64,000 nt of DNA from Alnus glutinosa. Its lineage: Eukaryota; Streptophyta; Magnoliopsida; Fagales; Betulaceae. Numbering within the stretch: position 1 is the stretch's first letter; each line of letters starts with the position of its first letter. Both the position numbers and the translations under genes were made by a program. Below, in pieces: positions 48,768 to 58,991 of this stretch. The stretch is taken from positions 6,061,154 through 6,125,153 of the forward strand of contig NC_084886.1 of NCBI RefSeq assembly GCF_958979055.1. Direction: 5' to 3'. A model generated the notes under the pieces. That model did not search any database, was not told where the DNA came from, and saw nothing but the letters and a program-made list of their open reading frames with translations.

Positions 48768-48980
48768 AAACAGTTTTTTGGAATTAAAAAAAATAATCTA
48801 TTAAAAGTAAAAAAAAATATTATTTTAATGATGTAAGGAAGATTAAGGGAATCAATTGTAATGTGTTTTTTTTTTTTTTTATAGGGAAAGAAAAAGTGAT
48901 TTGGTTCTCTAAATTAAAAAAAATGGTTGGGTATCTGCTGCTAGTACTCTTAGATAACATGGTCCGAATGTGACCATATT

Positions 48981-49981
48981 ACCACTTTTAACTTTAAGCG
49001 GAGAGAATTCCATAGATTGCCTTTTTTTTTTATTTTGGTACTATACATTTGAATAGAGGTAGCCAAATCCTTTTGGCTCTTTTGTTCATTTATTTGTCCA
49101 CAGGGATGGATTTAGGGGGGCAGTATAGGTCGTACCCCCTCTCAATTCTAAAAAAGAAAAAAAATTAGGTAAAAGAAATTATAAGGTAAAAAATAAAAAT
49201 TTAACGTATTGGCCCATAAAAGCTTTTGTCTTCAACCCTACTTGTCGGTTTTCTATATATTAATTTGGCCATCCAAAAATACAACACCAGGCTTCACGAT
49301 TGTAAAGACTAAAGAGAGTGTACAAATAACCTCACCTTTTATTGATTTATCATTTTCCAAGTTATATCTTCAATTAATTTTTTTTTTTAATTATTATTGA
49401 TTTAAGTACAAGAAGCAATGAAACCAACCCGTGACAAAGAAGAGTAACTTAATCACAGCTTTTCAATACGACTTAAACCTTTTATTTTTTATTTTTTTTC
49501 CTATATATATATAAAACGACTTAAAACTTGAATAAATAATGAGATGATAAATATGTTAATAGTGAAGTAATAAATATTGATATTAATTTAAAAATAATAA
49601 TTAAAATTGGAAGAAAATATACATAATGATTAGAACAAAAATGTATATATGTTAAGAAAAGATTGTAGCAATATTGCTTATGGTTAGAGTAATGTTTCGG
49701 AATTTGGGAGGCAAAAGAGGCTGCACAATGAAAACCTTGAGAAAGAGGTACCACCAGCTTAATTTACCGCCCACAGATTCTATATATGCTTTTAACGAAG
49801 AAGGGTGACACATTGACATTCTTCTGGCTGTGTTCCAATATAAAATTCATCGATCATTTTGAAATTTGTTTGTGAAAAAGACGACAAAGCCAAAGCGACA
49901 ATCACGAGAGTGTCGTTTAGTACCAAATAAATCAGTCTCTCTCTCTCTCCCTCTCCCTCTCCGTGTTGTGTGCCATGAACG
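48981..49981. other. Spacer upstream of the UCP3-like locus
   Basis: AT-rich and gene-free. The right end carries a CT-rich run (CTCTCTCTCTCCCTCTCCCT at about 49937-49956) typical of plant leader regions. An out-of-frame ATG opens a nine-codon upstream frame six bases before the ATG used for the carrier. Confidence 0.5.
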
Positions 49982-50642
49982 ATGAGACCAAGCGAAGTTA
50001 AGCGAGCCAACACGAAGATATTGCTGACGTCACTCCCAGCCATGGTGGCGGAGACGACGACGTTCCCGATAGACCTGACTAAGACCAGGCTTCAGATCCA
50101 CGGCGAGTCTTCGGCGGGGCGGACCAACGCGTTCCGGGTGGCCTCTGAGATTGTGCGTGAGCAAGGCCCAGTGGGGCTCTACAAGGGCCTGTCCCCAGCT
50201 ATTCTCAGGCACCTCTTCTACACGCCCATCCGGATCGTCGGCTACGAGCACCTGATCAGAAACGTCTTCTGCGCTGATGCTGGCTCCCTTTCGCTCTCCG
50301 GCAAGGCTCTCATCGACGGTTTCTCCGGATTCGTCGCTCAGGTAAGAGCCCCTCTCGTTTGTCTTTTCGATTTATAGGGTTTTCTGTTTAATTTTTGTTG
50401 CTCTTTAATTATTAGTTTTGTATAGAATTAGTTCATAATTGAGAGGCAAGTGTAGCCGATTGACTAGTGATATTTTCCCAATTCCAACACAAGACATAAA
50501 ATTGGTAAAGTCTTACCGTGAAGAAGTTGCCCACTACTTCAGAAATGTAGAAAGAAATAGGTATTGTCTTGAACAAAGCCTTGTCTAAAATTGTCAATGA
50601 AGAAGAACTCAAAACCGAACAGTTTTGCTCAACAGTGTAAAT

Positions 50643-51897
50643 TGTTATGGGCCGCCGAAGCTGATTGCATGAGGGGCTTTGATACTGGTAAAGAAGCAGG
50701 TCTTTGTTACGTTGGTTTCCTATTTTGAAAACCCTAACTTGAGAAGAAAAGATATTTAACGTGAAAATTAAAGGCAGGCCAATTCGAGGAAACCTGCACC
50801 TCTTTGATAAGAGTAACTTGCTGGAAACTGTGCAATTGATTGTCTTTTATTCTTGAGGGACTTCTTTTATAGCTTACAAATTAATGAGAAGCGCAAACTA
50901 AGATAGCAAATCTCAAGTTATCATATAAAATAACTTATTGATCCTAATCAAATAAGATAACTAATTACAAGCCTATTGACCTGCCACTCAAGGGATGTAT
51001 ACAAGCCGAGCTTGGGTGAGTGCATGTCCAAGCTCGGCTCATTAAAATTTATCGCGGCTTGAGCTAATTTATCACGAGCTCGAGCTCATAACGAGTTTTA
51101 AAAATTAAGTTCAGCTCGGCTCGCAAAAAAAAAATACCGATCTTTTGTAGTAAAATGATCAAGTTTCCACTAGTTCCTAATTTTTATAGTTTACATTACT
51201 ATGAATTGTATACTTATGAGTTAGAATTTAGGAATTATGTGATATTATATGACTATAATTTATAGTTATAGCATTATAGGCTTATATATATATATACACA
51301 CACTTAATTATATCACATATGAATCTTTATATCATATTACATAATTTACATGATTAGAGCATACTTAGTCACTAGTCATACAAAATAAGTGTTGTCTTGT
51401 TGATATAAATGATGAATCATATGTTTATTACATAATTTACATTATATAATGAAAATACACTATGCCATATCAGTATATCATCTAAATTCTAAGATTTAGT
51501 ATCATATAAATGAGCGAGCTGAAATTTATACTGGTTTGTATCGTTTAATAATCGAGTATAGTTTCATGTCTACGAAGGGTTCATTTAATAACCGAGCTTT
51601 ATTGAGCCAAGCCCGAGTGAGCTCACAGATAGCTTTGCGTCGTTTACACACTGCTACCACCTTTGTGAGCAAAGAATGGGATGAGGGTAAGACAATAGAT
51701 GTGTTGAAGTCTTCAACGTACAAGCAATGGCCGAGCATGCTAGTGTGTAACATTGATAACAAGGATAACAACAATCTTTTGGAAGTCCTCTTTGCCCATG
51801 CACATTGAAGTAGAGTCCATGTTGCTTCTAATTCTGAACCAAAGTTCCACAGTCCTCTGCCTTACGGTTTTCTCTGCCCCCTTATCCTGTTGTAACA
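50643..51897 (-). repeat. 3' LTR of the Ty3-type element, interrupted by an insertion of about 780 bp
   Basis: The outer parts match the other LTR: near 50643-50980 (GAGGGGCTTTGATACTGGTA and TTCTTTTATAGCTTACAAAT) and near 51765-51897 (AATCTTTTGGAAGTCCTCTT to CCTGTTGTAACA). The middle (about 50985-51760) has no counterpart in the 5' LTR and holds GAGCTCGAGCTC-type motifs and an 11-bp inverted repeat GCCGAGCTTGG/CCAAGCTCGGC. Possible 5-bp duplications ATTGA flank the insert. Confidence 0.7.
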
Positions 51898-52509
51898 TTC
51901 CTCCTCCCTTTAAAAGGCCCTTGTCCTCAAGGGCGAAGGAGGGAAAGCGGAGCTGGAAGTCAGCAGAGTTGTCCTAAGTAGCTTCAGCTGGGGACAAAGC
52001 CTTGCCAATGGACCAATATCTCCTGCTGGTTTTTCTTGTTTCGGTGATCCGAAATAGCTTGAGGTGTTGGTACTAAAGAGTTATCCATGATATCCAGGGG
52101 AGGAAGTGTAGTTTGCACGACAACTCTTGTGCCTAGCTTGTTTCTTAAGGAGAGGCACATGAAATATAGCTCCAACCTACATGCAACTTGGTCGATCTTC
52201 TGAAAATTTTTATAGGGTCCATAAAAACATGGAGCAAGTTTCAGATTTTTTCTAACATCAAGGGAGGAGTCAAGGACCGCTGGTATGGTTGTAGACGTAA
52301 GTAGACCCAATCGCCCACCTGAAACTGTGCTTATCACAAACTAACTTCATGCGATTTTGGGCTTCATGTAAATGCTCCCTAACATCTTGCAACACTATCT
52401 CTTTGGATAAGAGTTTGCTCCACAAATTCCAAATTGTTGGTATCAGGAACAAAGGCAAGCAGTGTGGGTGGTTCACATCCCTCAAAAGGTGTTTTTCCCG
52501 TTGAAGTAT

Positions 52510-53022
52510 TTGTTGTAACAGTAATTTTAGGATCCTAAAGAAGCAGAAAAGAAAGAATAAAAATAACCCAATCACATATGACATATCGAGATTTAACGTG
52601 GTTCGACTTAATAAGCATACAACCACATGCAAAGACGATCAAGAGGAAATTCAATATCAAAAGATGGAACACAAAGAGTAGTAGGGAGAAAACCACAAAA
52701 AATCCAAAGCCTCAATATACCCAATTCTTACTTTCACACAAAAGAGAGAACTCCATTTTTTTCTTAATGCTCGTGCGGCACTGCAACATTGTGAGGTGAA
52801 GTGAGACTCTCTTTCTTGATGTGTATTCACGCTGTGCAACACTCCTTTTGTAAGGAGCAAAGTCGGTTGTCAATTCTACAAATCAATTAGTAATAGAATT
52901 GGATATCAGCTACAACAAAGGACTCCACGTCGGCGTCGGCTAGTAAAGAAATCCAATTTGTGTGAGAACTCCAAAAACAATTTGTAGTAGTAGAAAAATC
53001 TGGACCCACGTGACTTAAATTA
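52510..53022. mobile_element. Unidentified insertion inside the Ty3 integrase region
   Basis: Integrase coding stops near 53025 and resumes near 52510. The roughly 500 bases between contain CGAGATTTAACGTGGTTCGA, a phrase frequent at LTR-element ends in plants, but no coding. Some integrase codons expected between the two halves are absent, so insertion came with deletion. Confidence 0.4.
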
Positions 53023-53670
53023 AATTAAATTTAGTACCATTCAAACAGAATAACTCATGCCAAAATGTACTTGTGAATGCCGGGTCCCGGTCGCAAACTA
53101 TGGAATATGGCATCCCATGCAACCGAAAGATTTTCTGAAAGAAAACGTGAGCAATGGTGTAAGCTGTTTAGGGGTGGTTGATGGGAGTAAATTGACCATA
53201 TTTGGAAAAACAGTCTACCACTACCAAGATGGTGGTTCTACCTCTTGCCTTTTGGGAGACCATCAATAAAGCCCATTGAGATATCAACCCAAATTTGGGA
53301 GGGAATTGGCCAGAGCTGCAAAAGCCCAGCTGGACGTGTAGTTTCTGCCTTATGCTTTTGGCAAATATCATATTGCTTAATAAAAATTTTGACGTGAGAG
53401 CTCATAGCTGCCAAATAAAACACAACCCTTATTAGGTGTAAGGTCTTTTGGTACTTGGTAGTGTTCACGAGTGCTTGAATAGAATTCTTCAATAACAGGG
53501 GAGATGAGAGAGAAGTTTTTCTTGAGGTTCATATGGTCCTTGAAGAAGAGCAGGCCCTATCGATAGCCCCAAGGACCTACAACCTCTCCATCTTGAATTT
53601 TCTTTGACCAGTTCTTGCAATTCGGGTGAGCCTTACACCTTTTCTTGTATTGGTTCCAGCCAATGATGTA

Positions 53671-53850
53671 GGGTTGTTTGCCTTGGGGGTTTTTGTGGTT
53701 TTCTCAGGGCCTTAAGGTTGGGTTGTTTTGTGGGCTTCTTCTTGTTGGGTCGGTGGTAAGGTTTTTGCTTCTTATATACTCCGTGTGTACTAGGGGGCGT
53801 CTTACGCTGTTTTTTTAATAAAATTGCAATTACTTATCCAAAAAAAAAAA
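53671..53850 (+). mobile_element. 5'-truncated LINE (about 180 bp) inside the Ty3 element
   Basis: It ends in the shared LINE tail (TATATACTCCGTGTGTACTA, GGGCGTCTTACGCTG, AATTACTTATCC) plus ten A. Flanking AATGATGTA (53662-53670) and AATGAGGTA (from 53849, overlapping the A-run) look like a target duplication with one mismatch. Ty3 homology resumes directly on both sides. Confidence 0.65.
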
Positions 53851-53969
53851 TGAGGTACTGGCTGGGAAATAGCTAGTAAGTCCCCACTTTCATGCCTTCG
53901 AGAAAGGGCATCCACGGCTGAGTTATCGCACCCCTTTTTACATTCTATGATCAAGTCATAACCAACCAC

Positions 53970-55218
53970 CTTTTATATATATATATATATAAGTTATAAA
54001 TTTTATATATATAAAAAAAAAAGCGTAAGGCGCCTCCACGTACACAGGAAGTATACACAAGAACAAACAAAATTGCCCACAAAAAAAACTGCCCACAAGA
54101 AGAAACCCAAATAAACCCTCAATCCTAAGACCCTCAAACCCAAAACTTACATGGAGCATACACGCTACAACACGTGAGCATTGTCTTTCCCTCGCCAAGA
54201 AGACACGCTTGCATCGTCGTAGTTAATAGAGCTATTTAGATTCAACACCTCCCTCCTACCTTTGTTCTTTGGACGCGCAAACTTTACAATCCGAAGAAAG
54301 TCCTCTTCAATGGCATCCAGAAACTCCAAGGAGGGATCCTTGACCTCCTCACCATTCAACACCCCATCCTTGTCATCGGCGGGAATGTCTGAGGAGCTAC
54401 AACGCAAATAGGAGGGAGAAACAAATGTCACTACAGACAAGTAGGATCATCCACAAAACCCTCATGATTATTGACTTGCGCCGAAGAAACCTCCGATAGC
54501 TGCTGAGGATGAGGGATTGCTGGAGAAGAACATCCCCGAGACCTAGAGGGCCTTGGCTTCAAAAAATCCCGTTGGAGAAAACCCACATCAACACTCGTCG
54601 TGATTTGGGTCTTCTTAAAAGACTGCGACCTGAGAATCTCGTCAAGCGGAAGGACCAGACCATCATCATCAGGATTTGTCGGAGAGGACTTAATAATTGG
54701 AAAAACTTGGGGCTTCCTCGCAAATTGCAGCCTATGCACCACATCCAATGGAGGGACCACATCCATCCGAGAATCCTTATTGTCACCCGAAGAAACCTCC
54801 CCTGAATGAAAAGCACCAAAAGTAACAGACCCAATCACGGAACTTACAGTAGCTGGAGAAGACCACACCAACTTGGCTGAATCTTGCACAAGCAACAAGA
54901 CGGAACTGGGTTGAGGTGCCAAAAAATCAGGATCAGTGCTCACCGGGTCGAGCCCATCTCGGTGAATCTTCGAAAAAACCTCAGAGCCAACCTCTGGCAA
55001 CCCCATCACCGAGCCTGCCACCATAGATAAAATGCAAGCACCCCTTGAACCTGAGGAAAAAGCATTGCTCACCGGGTCAGACCCAAAGCCTTTCTCCATC
55101 AAGACCTCCGGTGAAGAAATCTCATCAGCGGCTACGCGGGCTCCTTCCTAATCCGAAGGACCACGCCCAGGACCTTTGGACTGAAGAGAAGACTTGCAAA
55201 CTAGTTTGAGCTGGAGTT
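53970..55218 (-). mobile_element. 1.25-kb internally deleted LINE with 9-bp target duplication
   Basis: An exact duplication ACCAACCAC (53961-53969 and 55219-55227) brackets the insert, and Ty3 RNase H codons (QQKWLV, then GYDLII) join across it. On the minus strand it carries two frames. 55102-54431 starts MMEKGFGSDPVSNAFSSGSR; 54440-54165 ends VLNLNSSINYDDASVSSWRG then KDNAHVL. The second resembles the linker just before the endonuclease in plant LINEs. The LINE 3' tail follows directly (GTATACTTCCTGTGTACGTG, GGCGCCTTACGCTTTTTT) and ends in TA repeats. Endonuclease and reverse transcriptase are absent. A complete target duplication shows that the deleted form itself was mobilised. Confidence 0.75.
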
Positions 55219-55811
55219 ACCAACCACTTCTGCTGTACATCAGTGGAGATGATTTGGTTGCCACAAATGCTTCGAGCTCTTTTGGTCTGTCCACACAATA
55301 AATCGGTTCCCTAATAAGTATGGCTGCCATTTTTTTTATGGAAGAAACAAGAGCAATCATTTCCTTCTCATATGTCTAGAGTGCTAAATTTCTTCCATGC
55401 AAAGCTTGGCTGAAGTAAGCTATTGGTAGTTGTTCTTGTATCAAAATAGTCCCCACCCCTGAACCGGATGCATCACATTCTACCACAAAAGTCTCATAGA
55501 AATCCGGTAGACTCAAATTGAGGGCTTGAGTCATTACTTGTTTGAGCTGTGCATGAAAGCTTGTTCCGCAAGAGAAGACCAAATGAAAGAATGCTTCTTC
55601 AGGATTTGGGTTAAATGGTGATCTATTATACCATAATGTTGTACAATCTTACGATGGTATGTGGTTAATCTTGCTTAATTTGGGTTAATCCTCCTTCAGG
55701 ATTTGAGGAGGTGTGCCGAGCTCAATCTTGCTTGATTGGTATTCGAGGAGCCCACCTCAGCCTCCATGTGATCTTAACATTGATCCGACATCGTTCGCTC
55801 TTACACCAATT

Positions 55812-56256
55812 CGTTATAGGCCATCGAAGCTGATTGTTTGAGGGGCTTTGAGACTGGTAAAGAAGCAGGGTCTCTTACATTGGTTTCCTATTTTGGAAAC
55901 CCTAAGTTAAGAAAGAGAAGATAATTAAGGTTAAAATTAAAGGTAGGTTAATTCCTGGACCTTATTGACAAGATTAACTTGTTGGAAAATTTTCAATTGA
56001 TTGTCTTTTATTCTGGAGGGACTTCTTTTATAGCATACAAATGATAAGAGCAAACTAAGATGGCAAATCCTAAGGTATCACAGAAAATAACTTATTAATC
56101 CTAATTTAATAAGTTATTAAGCCTAACGATAATCTTTTGGAAGTCCTCTTCGCCCATGCAGATTGAAGTAGAGTCCATGCTGCTTCTAATTCTGACCCAA
56201 AGTTCCCACAGTCCTCCGCCTTACGGTTTCCTTTGCGCCATTATCCTGTTGTAACA
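55812..56256 (-). repeat. 5' LTR of the Ty3-type element
   Basis: About 445 bases. It matches the outer portions of the interrupted LTR at 50643-51897 and ends in CCTGTTGTAACA. Many substitutions separate the two copies, so the insertion is old. Confidence 0.75.
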
Positions 56257-57278
56257 TAAACTCTCTAAAGCTGTGAGTGACTAATGGTTTAGAAAGAAAG
56301 TGTGTATGATGGACACCCTTTGGAGGAGCTATAATGGACTATCTAAATCACTGTAGGAGTGACAAGAATCTGTTTTGTGAGAGAAATATGAAGAAATGTC
56401 AGATTAACTTTGAGGGAAATCGGCCCAACAAGTTTGGAATCCATGTCGAGTGGGATTGAGGCCTCATGGATTCTCCCCTTGGAAGAGCACTTTCGACAAT
56501 ATACTCTTCTTAATGTTTGCATTAACTTCTAGAAAAATGTTCTACTTCCCAAATTTTTTTCACCAAAAGTAGTTTCTAAATGATGTGTCACCATCCTAAT
56601 GAGATGATGACACATTTTTCAAAATAGTAGATCTCTTCCATGATTGACACATTATTTGAGAATGAACTTTTGGGAAAAATTTTTTCTAAGTGTAGCACTT
56701 CTCGTATTTTATTGACAGAGTTGGTTTCTAGGTTTCTCTGTTGCATACTGATCTTTGAGTGCTCCAACTAGGCATTACATCTTACAATATAGTTGATGTT
56801 CGTGGAGCTCTTTTTTTTAGAATGATGAAGAATCATCCTGCATTCCTTTGACTTCAAGAGGAAAATCTAAAACCATTCATTTGTTCCATGGAGGATGTCA
56901 ACTGGATAAAAATTTAGAAGTGGGGGCATTATGCTCTTCAATCTTTTTTCCTGTTACAGAATATAAGAAACTTCTTTAACCCTCCAAATGAATGTACTCC
57001 TGTTGAAGCACTGGCTCGGAAAATGATTATCTGCGTCCTCATTTATTGAGGCTCCTTAAATCCACTGTTTCTATTTCATATCTGGTCACTAGGCCTAGGA
57101 TTTTAGGCATCTTCAGTCTACAACAGGTTTATCGCTAAATGATGACCATGTCATGTCATGTCTGGATGAACAAATTTATGTCATGGTAGCAAAATGACGT
57201 TATACTGCAACAGATATTGGTTTAACAAGGAAAAATCCGTGTTGATTTTTTTTTTCAATATTTCCATTAGTAGTGCAG
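56257..57278. other. Remaining carrier-gene intron, nothing recognised
   Basis: About 1 kb of intron between the Ty3 element and exon 2. It has no LTR, LINE tail or coding signature that I can support. Confidence 0.5.
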
Positions 57279-57822
57279 GTAGTGGCAAGCCTTGCCGATC
57301 TGGTTAAGGTGAGGATGCAAGCAGATGGCCGGATGGTGAGCCAAGGTCTCCAACCTAGATACTCAGGGCCCTTTGATGCTTTAAACAAGATTGTGCGCAT
57401 GGAGGGCTTTGGAGGACTTTGGAAAGTAGTTTTTCCAAATGTACAGAGAGCATTTTTGGTGAATATGGGAGAATTAGCATGCTATGATCATGCAAAACGT
57501 TTTTGTTATTCAAAACCAGATAGCTCAAGATAATATCTATGCCCACACGTTAGCTTCTATTATGTCAGGTCTTTTGGCAACTGCTTTGAGTTGTCCAGCT
57601 GATGTAGTAAAGACAAGAATGATGAACCAGGCGGCAGACAAGGAAGGGAAGATTAAGTATAGCAGCTCTTCTGATTGTCTGATGAAGACAGTTAGATTTG
57701 AAGGATTAAGAGCACTATGGAAGGGGTTCTTTCCGACATGGGCTAGGCTTGGTCCGTGGCAATTCGTTTTCTGGGCCTCTTATGAGAAATTCCGATAAAT
57801 TGCAGGTCTCTCTTCCTTCTGA

Positions 57823-58689
57823 TAAATTATTTGGTCGGGACTACTTAACCTTGCAACTTTTTTTACTGTAGCTACTGATGGCAACCTTTAGACTTTGCCA
57901 AAGTGAACAAAGGCGAGGCAATTCAAATTCTGCAGGTGAAAAACGTGTTCTTAAACAAAATTGTTGAAAGTGTTATTCTGTCTTGGAGTGCCTTTGAAAA
58001 ACGAATGATGGTTTGGAAACGTGAAAAACAAATCTACGTTTTAAAATTACAAAAAGAAGGGTGGTACGTTTTTTAAAATGCATGATTTTGAAGGTGAAAC
58101 AATGTTCTTAGTAAATACTTAACTGCATATTTAAAAATTACTATTTTTTTTTTCTTTCAAACAGTTAAATCAAAGGAACACTTGATAGCACCACCATCCA
58201 CTTCCACGACTCATAGTTTCTTAGGAGTTGTCTATTCCTAGGGATGCCGCTTTTATCTGTTTGGAATTGGGCCGGACCCTGAGTCCACTTGTTTGCCTGG
58301 CTACTTAGTTGTTAATCAACGGAGACCAGCTTCATCGATCTTTCCAACCATTCGCTTTTAATTAACGACTTTTGCTAGCCACAACATAAAAGTACACGTC
58401 CTCCACAAATAGGCCGGCGACAACCTTAATTTGCCAACACGTATGCTGCTTTTTTATTTTATTTTTTTAAGGGAAAATGTAATCATTTCATTAATACACC
58501 CAAAATGTCACATAGTTACATCCAAACTGAGTCAAACTAGACTCAGACCATTATAGGGATTCAGAATAAAACAAGTATCTCATTACAGTTACCCAATAAC
58601 TTTAGATCATACCGACAATCGCTACAAATAAACCTAGCCAATAGAAAAGTGCATCTGCGTTAACATATGAACCTCTACTTGCACTATGG
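57823..58689. other. Spacer between the carrier locus and the copia element
   Basis: Gene-free. About 57950-58165 contains AAACG- and TTTTAAAAT-type motifs like those inside the Tourist-like MITE at 33789, suggesting a decayed relative, but clear termini were not found. Confidence 0.4.
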
Positions 58690-58984
58690 TGTGAAGTATT
58701 TGATTGCGAGAGAAAATAATGAAAAATTCTTGTTGGCATTTCATCGAGCAGGTTACAAACATATATAAGCAAGAATGCTATATAGGGAAAAAGAAAGAGT
58801 ACAACCGCAAAGAACAGAAATAGCAAAGAATCTATACAGCTAAATCTAATAGACTAACAAGAGAAGCTACTACAATCTTCTAGCAAGAGCATCTTATGGG
58901 TGCAAGTATCTCCATGTAAGCAGCCGAGAAAGATGACATTTGTACAAAGGAATCCATTTGTCCAACTGACGTGTATTCGCAATA
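58690..58984 (-). repeat. 3' LTR of the copia element
   Basis: On the + strand it runs from TGTGAAGTATTTGATTGCGA to GTGTATTCGCAATA. The purine tract lies just inside the element. Confidence 0.92.
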
Positions 58985-58991
58985 CTCCCCC

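Larger units (their letters stand above)
47510..48953. mobile_element. Nested non-autonomous DNA transposons of one family
   Basis: The left terminus (TATAAGAATGCTAGCAGCAG, then CTAATTTAGGGAACCAAACT) is the inverted counterpart of the right terminus, which reads reversed CTAAGAGTACTAGCAGCAGA then AATTTAGAGAACCAAATCAC; the pairing runs about 75 bases. A further terminus-like piece, TAGCACTAGTAGTTGATGCT, lies just outside on the left, and a complete fold-back copy lies inside at 48360-48540. The interior carries a GC-richer segment with a minus-strand frame (47727-48047) of unknown origin and a short HEAT-like peptide (48533-48637). No transposase is present. Family assignment is open because the target duplication is not clear. 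Confidence 0.6.
50643..56256 (-). mobile_element. Decayed Ty3-type (chromovirus) LTR retrotransposon in the carrier intron
   Basis: Two LTRs (50643-51897 and 55812-56256), TG...CA bounded, enclose minus-strand pol remnants in order. These are RT/RNase H (about 55582-55230: FVVECDASGSGVGTILIQEQ, PIAYFSQALHGRNL), RNase H end (about 53968-53851: GYDLIIECKKGCDNSAVDAL), integrase (about 53500-53025: ISMGFIDGLPKGK, FRLHGMPYSIVCDRDPAF) and a chromodomain-like end (about 52505-52000: EILVHWQGF). Gag, protease and most of RT are missing. A degenerate tRNA-Met primer site (TTGGTGTAAGAGC, minus strand) abuts the right LTR and a purine tract (AAAGGGAGGAGGAA) abuts the left LTR. Flanks TAAAT and TAAAC could be a target duplication with one mismatch. 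Several other elements have landed inside it. It cannot move on its own. Confidence 0.8.
49982..57822 (+). pseudogene. UCP3: UCP3-type mitochondrial carrier locus with disabling changes
   Basis: Exon 1 (49982-50341) and exon 2 (57279 onward) join in phase 0 over a 6.9-kb intron. Together they give a three-repeat mitochondrial carrier closest to Arabidopsis UCP3. The carrier signatures are FPIDLTKTRLQ (repeat 1), SLADLVKVRMQ (repeat 2) and CPADVVKTRMM (repeat 3). Three defects are visible. Codon 57291-57293 is CTT, replacing the invariant proline of the second PX(D/E)XX(K/R) motif by leucine. A run of five T at 57500-57504 shifts the frame, with homology continuing in the next frame (QIAQDNIYAHTLASIMSGL). 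Finally, TAA at 57796 is followed in frame by the family-like tail IAGLSSF and TGA at 57820. Family members move anions or protons across the inner mitochondrial membrane. This copy is probably not functional unless the T-run is a sequence error. Confidence 0.75.

Noticed and set aside
57484..57798. Separate small carrier-like gene
   Set aside because: It is the frameshifted second half of the UCP3-type exon, not an independent gene; its first codons are the out-of-frame reading of exon 2.
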